DNA of 11,193 nt from the NCBI GenBank assembly GCA_963546405.1, contig CAUUNL010000055.1:1-11193 (forward strand), read 5' to 3'. The stretch is from Abiotrophia defectiva_A. Lineage in GTDB: Bacteria > Bacillota > Bacilli > Lactobacillales > Aerococcaceae. The notes under the pieces are model-generated. The model did not search any database and was not told the origin of the DNA. It was given only the letters and a program-made list of their open reading frames with translations. Shown in pieces: positions 7,558 to 11,193 of the stretch. The position numbers and the translations under genes are program-made. The number at the start of each line of letters is the position of its first letter. The stretch's first letter is position 1.

Positions 7558-7575
7558 AGCTTTCCTTCTTTCTTT

Positions 7576-7594
7576 GGCTCTAGTCCTTAGAGCC
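7576..7594 (-). other. Perfect intercistronic inverted repeat between dut and radA
   Basis: GGCTCTA (7594-7588 on the minus strand) is separated by five bases from its exact complement TAGAGCC (7582-7576), giving a seven-pair stem between the dut stop and the radA ribosome binding site. AAAGAAAGAAGG follows, so there is no T-run and it is not a standard terminator. It could be an mRNA processing or stabilising hairpin, or chance. Confidence 0.55.
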
Positions 7595-8160
7595 TATTGT
7601 TGGTGATGACCAGAGGAGCCGAAGCCTCCTTCGCGGGCAGCCTGCCCACCATGGTCGCCATCTGCCTTCAAGAAAGGTAAGAAGATGGCTTGGGCAATGC
7701 GCTCACCTTTTTGGATGGTTTGGTCAAATAGCCCAAAGTTGCTAAGTTGAACATAGACATGCCCTTCATTGCTAGGATTATTATAGTAGTCTGCATCAAT
7801 GACGCCCACTCCGTTAGGAACCTGCAAGAAACGCTTGAGCGGGTTACTAGAGCGGTTAACAATTTGTAAGTATTCGTCTTCCTGCATATAAACCTTAAGC
7901 CCAGTAGGCACAAGGGTTGGTTTCAACAAGCGCTGTGGATCCTCTGCTGGCTCCTTTTGGGTTGGTTTGGCATGAATCCATTGTTTCATTTCCATGGCTA
8001 AATAGCGGAAAACTTGTCGCCAGTAAGACGGAACCACAATGGTTTCTGCTGCTTCCAAATCATAACCAGCGGCATGATGGGTCGCTCGCTGTGGCAGTTG
8101 GATGGCTTTATCTTGGTAGCTAGTGATGACTTCAAAGCCACGTTTTCTTTCCTGGGTCAT
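7594..8160 (-). CDS. dut: dUTP diphosphatase (trimeric dUTPase)
   Basis: A 188-residue enzyme that hydrolyses dUTP to dUMP and pyrophosphate, keeping uracil out of DNA and feeding dTMP synthesis. All five trimeric-dUTPase motifs are present: AGYDL (31-35), NRSSNP (102-107), GVGVIDADYYNN (117-128, with the catalytic Asp and substrate Tyr), GERIAQAIF (152-160) and the C-terminal P-loop-like REGGFGSSG (176-184). Compared with the roughly 145-residue E. coli type there is an insertion between motifs 1 and 2 (about 45-78, aromatic and basic, WRQVFRYLAMEMKQW), a form I recall from lactobacilli and enterococci. The ATG follows AAGGGGTG at short spacing. It is the first gene of the leftward operon and diverges from the ABC ATPase gene. 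Confidence 0.97.
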   Translation of the reverse strand: MTQERKRGFEVITSYQDKAIQLPQRATHHAAGYDLEAAETIVVPSYWRQVFRYLAMEMKQWIHAKPTQKEPAEDPQRLLKPTLVPTGLKVYMQEDEYLQIVNRSSNPLKRFLQVPNGVGVIDADYYNNPSNEGHVYVQLSNFGLFDQTIQKGERIAQAIFLPFLKADGDHGGQAAREGGFGSSGHHQQ

Positions 8161-8190
8161 AAGACACCCCTTTTCTACTGAATCATCTCT

Positions 8191-8199
8191 ATTTTACCA
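8191..8199 (-). promoter_or_regulatory. Likely extended -10 element of the dut operon promoter
   Basis: On the minus strand TGGTAAAAT is an extended -10 (TG-N-TAAAAT) about 30 bases upstream of the dut start. No good -35 is seen at 17 bases; the nearest is a weak TTACCC at about 19. Placement in the divergent region and the absence of a gene upstream support a promoter here. Confidence 0.45.
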
Positions 8200-8226
8200 A
8201 ATTTCCCGGCCAATAGGGTAATAAAA

Positions 8227-8261
8227 GCAATAAAAGTGCTTGAAAAATCACACTTTCTTGC
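8227..8261. other. Imperfect dyad in the divergent intergenic region
   Basis: GCAA-TA-AAAGTG (8227-8238) and CACTTT-C-TTGC (8251-8261) are complementary apart from a small internal bulge, around a 12-base A-rich loop. CTCTTTTT follows on the plus strand, but no plus-strand gene ends here. It may be a weak hairpin separating the divergent promoters, or a protein site. The region is AT-rich, so chance is possible. Confidence 0.3.
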
Positions 8262-8328
8262 TCTTTTTAGAAAACCTTTTACTTTTTGTACAATCTGCCG
8301 AAGAAATTTGTGCAGTTTGTCAATGGAA

Positions 8329-8357
8329 TTGTAAACCGTTTTCATTTACACTATAGA
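8329..8357 (+). promoter_or_regulatory. Probable promoter of the ABC ATPase gene
   Basis: TTGTAA (8329-8334, -35), a 17-base spacer and TATAGA (8352-8357, -10) each match four of six consensus bases and lie about 40 bases before the start codon. A second, weaker candidate is TACAAT at 8289-8294 with TTTAGA 17 bases before it. The operator-like sequence at 8330-8344 sits on top of the -35 and spacer of the first one. Confidence 0.45.
8330..8344 (+). promoter_or_regulatory. LacI/CcpA-like operator (imperfect cre)
   Basis: TGTAAACCGTTTTCA is a near-palindrome centred on CG, with TG and CA ends and AAAC/GTTT arms. It resembles catabolite-responsive elements (TGNNANCGNTNNCA) but has one extra base in the left half. 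The same arm style is used by other LacI-family sugar regulators. Lying between -35 and -10, a bound protein would repress the ATPase gene. Whether CcpA or a local sugar repressor binds is unknown. Confidence 0.45.
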
Positions 8358-8394
8358 TGTCAATAAAATCAATCAATAAGGAGCGAATTTTCCT

Positions 8395-9507
8395 ATGGTA
8401 GAAATGAAATTAAAAGGCATCCACAAAAAATATGATAATGCCGACTTCTATTCCGTTACTGACTTTAACTTAGATATCGCAGACCGCGAATTTATTGTCT
8501 TCGTTGGTCCTTCTGGTTGTGGTAAGTCCACTACATTACGTATGATTGCCGGTTTGGAAGATATTTCTGAAGGGGAATTATGGATTGGCGACCGTCTCAT
8601 GAACGACGTGGCACCTAAAGACCGCGACATCGCCATGGTATTCCAAAACTACGCCCTCTACCCACACATGACTGTCTTCGACAACATGGCTTTCGGGTTG
8701 AAACTCCGTAAATATCCAAAAGAAGAAATCAAACAACGTGTAGAGAACGCAGCTGAAATCTTAGGCTTGTCTCAATACTTAGACCGCAAACCAGCTGCTT
8801 TGTCTGGTGGTCAACGTCAACGTGTTGCTTTGGGTCGTGCCATTGTCCGCGACGCTAAAGTCTTCCTCATGGACGAACCGCTCTCTAACTTGGATGCTAA
8901 ACTCCGTGTACAAATGCGTGCTGAAATTGCTAAATTACACCAACGCTTGAACACCACTACCATCTACGTTACCCACGACCAAACCGAAGCTATGACCATG
9001 GCTAGCCGGATTGTCATCATGAAAGATGGGATTATCCAACAAATCGGTAGCCCACAAGAAGTTTACGATACTCCAAACAACGTCTTCGTTGCTGGCTTTA
9101 TCGGCTCTCCTGCCATGAACTTCTTCAAAGTTAAATTCGAAAACGGCATGATTAGCAATGGCCACGACTTAACCTTAGAAGTAACAGATCCACAACGTCG
9201 TTACTTAGTAGAACGTGGTTACGAAGGTAAGGAAGTCATCTTTGGTATTCGTCCAGAAGACATTCAATCTGAACAAATCTTCTTAGACTCCTATCCAAAA
9301 TCAGTGGTTCGTTCAGAAGTTGTCGTATCTGAGTTATTAGGGGCAGAAACCATGCTCTACTCTAAAGTTGGGGATACTGAATTCATCGCGCGTGTCGATG
9401 CACGTGACTACCATAACCCAGGCGAAACCGTAGAACTCGGCTTCAACATGAACAAAGCTCACTTCTTCGACCCAGAAACTGAATTAGTCATTCGCGACCA
9501 AGCTTAA
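8395..9507 (+). CDS. ugpC: Sugar ABC transporter ATP-binding protein, MsmK/MsmX/UgpC (MalK) family
   Basis: A 370-residue nucleotide-binding subunit that powers carbohydrate ABC importers at the inner face of the membrane. Walker A GPSGCGKST is at 38-46, the Q-loop glutamine is Q84 in FQNYALYPHM, the signature LSGGQ is at 136-140, Walker B VFLMDE at 156-161, and the switch histidine is H194. The C-terminal third is the MalK-type OB/TOBE regulatory domain, with IFGIRPEDI at about 282-290. No permease or binding-protein genes lie beside it and it has its own terminator, which is typical of multitask ATPases such as B. subtilis MsmX and Streptococcus MsmK. Sharing among several importers is therefore inferred. 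Codon use looks strongly biased (CGT/CGC for Arg, AAC, GGT), suggesting high expression. The AAGGAG lies 11 bases before the ATG, slightly far; an in-frame ATG at 8404 is less likely. The msmK or msmX name would fit equally well. Confidence 0.93.
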   Translation: MVEMKLKGIHKKYDNADFYSVTDFNLDIADREFIVFVGPSGCGKSTTLRMIAGLEDISEGELWIGDRLMNDVAPKDRDIAMVFQNYALYPHMTVFDNMAFGLKLRKYPKEEIKQRVENAAEILGLSQYLDRKPAALSGGQRQRVALGRAIVRDAKVFLMDEPLSNLDAKLRVQMRAEIAKLHQRLNTTTIYVTHDQTEAMTMASRIVIMKDGIIQQIGSPQEVYDTPNNVFVAGFIGSPAMNFFKVKFENGMISNGHDLTLEVTDPQRRYLVERGYEGKEVIFGIRPEDIQSEQIFLDSYPKSVVRSEVVVSELLGAETMLYSKVGDTEFIARVDARDYHNPGETVELGFNMNKAHFFDPETELVIRDQA

Positions 9508-9530
9508 GATTAACTCGTCTACCACTCCGG

Positions 9531-9555
9531 CCCTCCTCATCTGAGGAGGGTTTTT
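9531..9555 (+). terminator. Rho-independent terminator of the ABC ATPase gene
   Basis: CCCTCCTC and GAGGAGGG form a perfect eight-pair GC-rich stem around ATCT, directly followed by TTTTT, 23 bases after the stop codon. It makes the ATPase gene a single-gene transcript and isolates the amylase gene. Confidence 0.95.
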
Positions 9556-9596
9556 GGCGTCTATCTGACGACAATTGCACCTCAAATCTGTGACAA

Positions 9597-9622
9597 GTCC
9601 CTAACATCCGTCATTTAGGGAC
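9597..9622 (+). repeat. Perfect 8-bp inverted repeat upstream of the amylase promoter
   Basis: GTCCCTAA (9597-9604) and TTAGGGAC (9615-9622) are exact complements with a 10-base spacer, ending 9 bases before the proposed -35. No T-run follows closely, so a terminator is unlikely. The length and position suit a regulator-binding site (one helical turn plus) or a small hairpin. The regulator is unknown. Confidence 0.6.
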
Positions 9623-9631
9623 CGGTATCAG

Positions 9632-9660
9632 TTGCTTTTTGCCTGCCATCGTCCTAGAAT
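9632..9660 (+). promoter_or_regulatory. Probable promoter of the alpha-amylase gene
   Basis: TTGCTT (9632-9637) is a partial -35, with a 17-base spacer and TAGAAT (9655-9660), a -10 with five of six consensus bases, about 35 bases before the start codon. A short palindrome TACAAATTGTA (9668-9678) lies near the expected transcription start, just before the ribosome binding site. Confidence 0.55.
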
Positions 9661-9694
9661 AGAGCCATACAAATTGTAAAAGGAGGCTCGCACC

Positions 9695-11152
9695 ATGCAA
9701 AACCAGACTTTAATGCAAGCTTTTGAATGGTATCTGCCGAGTGACCACCAGCACTGGAATCGACTTGCCCAACTAGCTCCAGAATTGGCTGCCAAGGGCA
9801 TTCGCAAAATCTGGCTCCCGCCTGCTTTCAAAGGCACCAGCAAAGACGACGTCGGCTATGGCGTCTATGACTTGTTCGACTTGGGAGAATTCGACCAGAA
9901 GGGAACTATTCCTACTAAATACGGAACTAAAGACGACTATCTCGCTCTGATTGAAACTTTAAAAGCTAATGGGATTGACCCCATCGCTGATATCGTCCTC
10001 AACCACAAGGCCGGCGCCGACCACAAGGAACGCTTTACGGTCATTGAGATGAACCCCAACAATCGTCAAGAAGCAATCTCTGAACCCTTCGAAATTGAAG
10101 GTTGGACTTGCTTCACCTTTGATGGTCGCCAAAAAGCCTACAATGATTTCACCTGGCACTGGTATCACTTTACAGGGACCGACTATGACGCTGGCCGTAA
10201 CCGATCCGGTATTTATCTGATTCAAGGGGATAATAAGGGTTGGGCTGACGACACGCTCGTTGACGACGAGAACGGTAACTATGACTATCTTATGTATGAT
10301 GACATCGACTTCAAGCATCCGGAAGTGGTCCAACATCTCTATGATTGGGCCCATTGGTTTATTGAAACAACCGGAGTTCGCGGCTTCCGCCTAGATGCCG
10401 TTAAACACATCGATTCCTTCTTCATGAAGAACTTTATCCGGGACTTAACCGAACATTATGGCGATGATTTCTATGTCTTCGGTGAATTCTGGAATGGCGA
10501 CGAAGAAGCCAATAGCCAATATTTGGAGAAAACTGACTTCCACTATGACTTGGTAGACGTCAAGCTCCACCAGAATTTCTTCGATGCCGGTCAAGCCGGG
10601 GCAGATTACGACTTGAGTAAGATTTTCGACCAAACCCTCATGCAAAACTATCCAGAATCAGCGGTTACCTTCGTGGATAACCACGATACCCAACGGGGTC
10701 AAGCGCTAGAATCGACCGTAGCTGAATGGTTCAAGCCTTTGGCTTATGCTATGATTCTCTTGCGCCAATCCGGTTTGCCTTGTGTCTTCTATGGCGATTA
10801 CTTCGGTATCCAAGGGGACTTTGCCCAAGAATCCTTCCAGGAAGTCATCGATAAATTGCTCAACCTACGGCTTTACCATGCCTATGGCCAAGAAACTGAC
10901 TATCTCGATGATCCTAACTGTATTGCTTGGACCCGGGCTGGCAATGAAGAAAATAATGGCCGGCCATTGGCAGTTATTCTCTCCAACAAAGACGATGCTA
11001 GCAAGCGCCTCTTCTTAGGTCCTGAATGGGCTGGCCGTACTTTCCGCGATGGCTTAGAACATCATGAAGCCAGCATCACCATCGAAGAAGACGGTTGGGC
11101 TGATTTCCCAGTTCATGGTGGCTCTGTCTCCGCTTGGATTTTGGCAGATTAA
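9695..11152 (+). CDS. Cytoplasmic alpha-amylase, glycoside hydrolase family 13 (GH13_5-like)
   Basis: A 485-residue alpha-1,4-glucan hydrolase with a (beta/alpha)8 barrel. Conserved GH13 regions in order: DIVLNHKAGAD (99-109), GFRLDAVKHID (230-240) with nucleophile D234, FGEFW (262-266) with acid/base E264, and FVDNHD (326-331) with transition-state stabiliser D331. The HKAGAD text and the opening QNQTLMQAFEWY fit the subfamily of liquefying Bacillus amylases and E. coli AmyA. There is no signal peptide, so it should act inside the cell on imported malto-oligosaccharides or stored glucan. The all-beta C-terminal domain covers about 400-485, so the protein is full length. The ATG follows AGGAGG at 8 bases. 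It lies 187 bases after the sugar ABC ATPase with its own promoter, so the link is functional rather than co-transcriptional. It could instead be called glucan 1,4-alpha-maltohexaosidase; sequence alone cannot settle product size. Confidence 0.95.
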   Translation: MQNQTLMQAFEWYLPSDHQHWNRLAQLAPELAAKGIRKIWLPPAFKGTSKDDVGYGVYDLFDLGEFDQKGTIPTKYGTKDDYLALIETLKANGIDPIADIVLNHKAGADHKERFTVIEMNPNNRQEAISEPFEIEGWTCFTFDGRQKAYNDFTWHWYHFTGTDYDAGRNRSGIYLIQGDNKGWADDTLVDDENGNYDYLMYDDIDFKHPEVVQHLYDWAHWFIETTGVRGFRLDAVKHIDSFFMKNFIRDLTEHYGDDFYVFGEFWNGDEEANSQYLEKTDFHYDLVDVKLHQNFFDAGQAGADYDLSKIFDQTLMQNYPESAVTFVDNHDTQRGQALESTVAEWFKPLAYAMILLRQSGLPCVFYGDYFGIQGDFAQESFQEVIDKLLNLRLYHAYGQETDYLDDPNCIAWTRAGNEENNGRPLAVILSNKDDASKRLFLGPEWAGRTFRDGLEHHEASITIEEDGWADFPVHGGSVSAWILAD

Positions 11153-11193
11153 GCAATTAATAGTAGATAAATTTCCCATTATATCTTATATGA

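Noticed and set aside
8161..8394. Riboswitch or small RNA in the divergent region
   Set aside because: Only short dyads and promoter elements are visible; there is no conserved aptamer-like core or terminator switch linked to either gene.
9959..10354. 131-codon minus-strand open frame inside the amylase gene
   Set aside because: It is antisense to a clearly coding, motif-rich gene, has no recognisable domain, and is explained by the codon bias of the amylase gene.
1..11193. Defence system, prophage, transposon or CRISPR array
   Set aside because: All large coding regions are assigned to housekeeping or sugar-metabolism families; no integrase, transposase, repeat array or atypical gene block was seen.

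Overview
The window is a compact bacterial chromosome segment of moderate GC content. Protein motifs, strong AGGAGG-type ribosome binding sites, gene order and U-tract hairpin terminators point to a low-GC Gram-positive of the order Lactobacillales. The dUTPase is of the longer lactobacillus/enterococcus type, and the dut-radA-yacL-gltX-cysS-mrnC-rlmB order is typical of Bacilli. The exact genus cannot be read from the window; an Aerococcaceae-like or related family is an impression only.

Left part (1-8160, all minus strand, so transcription runs right to left): a housekeeping block of dut (dUTPase), radA (recombination/repair ATPase), yacL (membrane PIN-TRAM protein), gltX (glutamyl-tRNA synthetase), a terminator, a DUF4336 protein, ung (uracil-DNA glycosylase), cysS (cysteinyl-tRNA synthetase), mrnC (Mini-RNase III) and the 5' end of rlmB (23S rRNA 2'-O-methyltransferase), which runs off the window. 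Genes are 1-44 bases apart or overlap, so there are probably two transcription units, split by the hairpin after gltX. The themes are nucleotide-pool and DNA uracil control (dut, ung), recombination (radA), tRNA charging (gltX, cysS) and 23S rRNA maturation (mrnC, rlmB).

Middle (8161-8394): a divergent AT-rich regulatory region with a likely dut promoter leftward and, rightward, a promoter overlapped by a LacI/CcpA-like operator.

Right part (8395-11152, plus strand): a MsmK/UgpC/MalK-type sugar ABC transporter ATPase with its own perfect terminator, then a promoter region with an 8-bp inverted repeat, then an intracellular GH13 alpha-amylase. Together they suggest uptake and internal breakdown of malto-oligosaccharides, but no permease or binding-protein gene is present, so the ATPase is probably shared by transporters encoded elsewhere. 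The last 41 bases (11153-11193) are AT-rich and show no recognisable feature.

I see no mobile element, CRISPR array, tRNA/rRNA gene, prophage or defence system. The most notable points are the DUF4336-ung pair in the place where Bacillus subtilis has cysE, a possible promoter buried in the gltX terminator, and the operator-like repeats before the two sugar genes.
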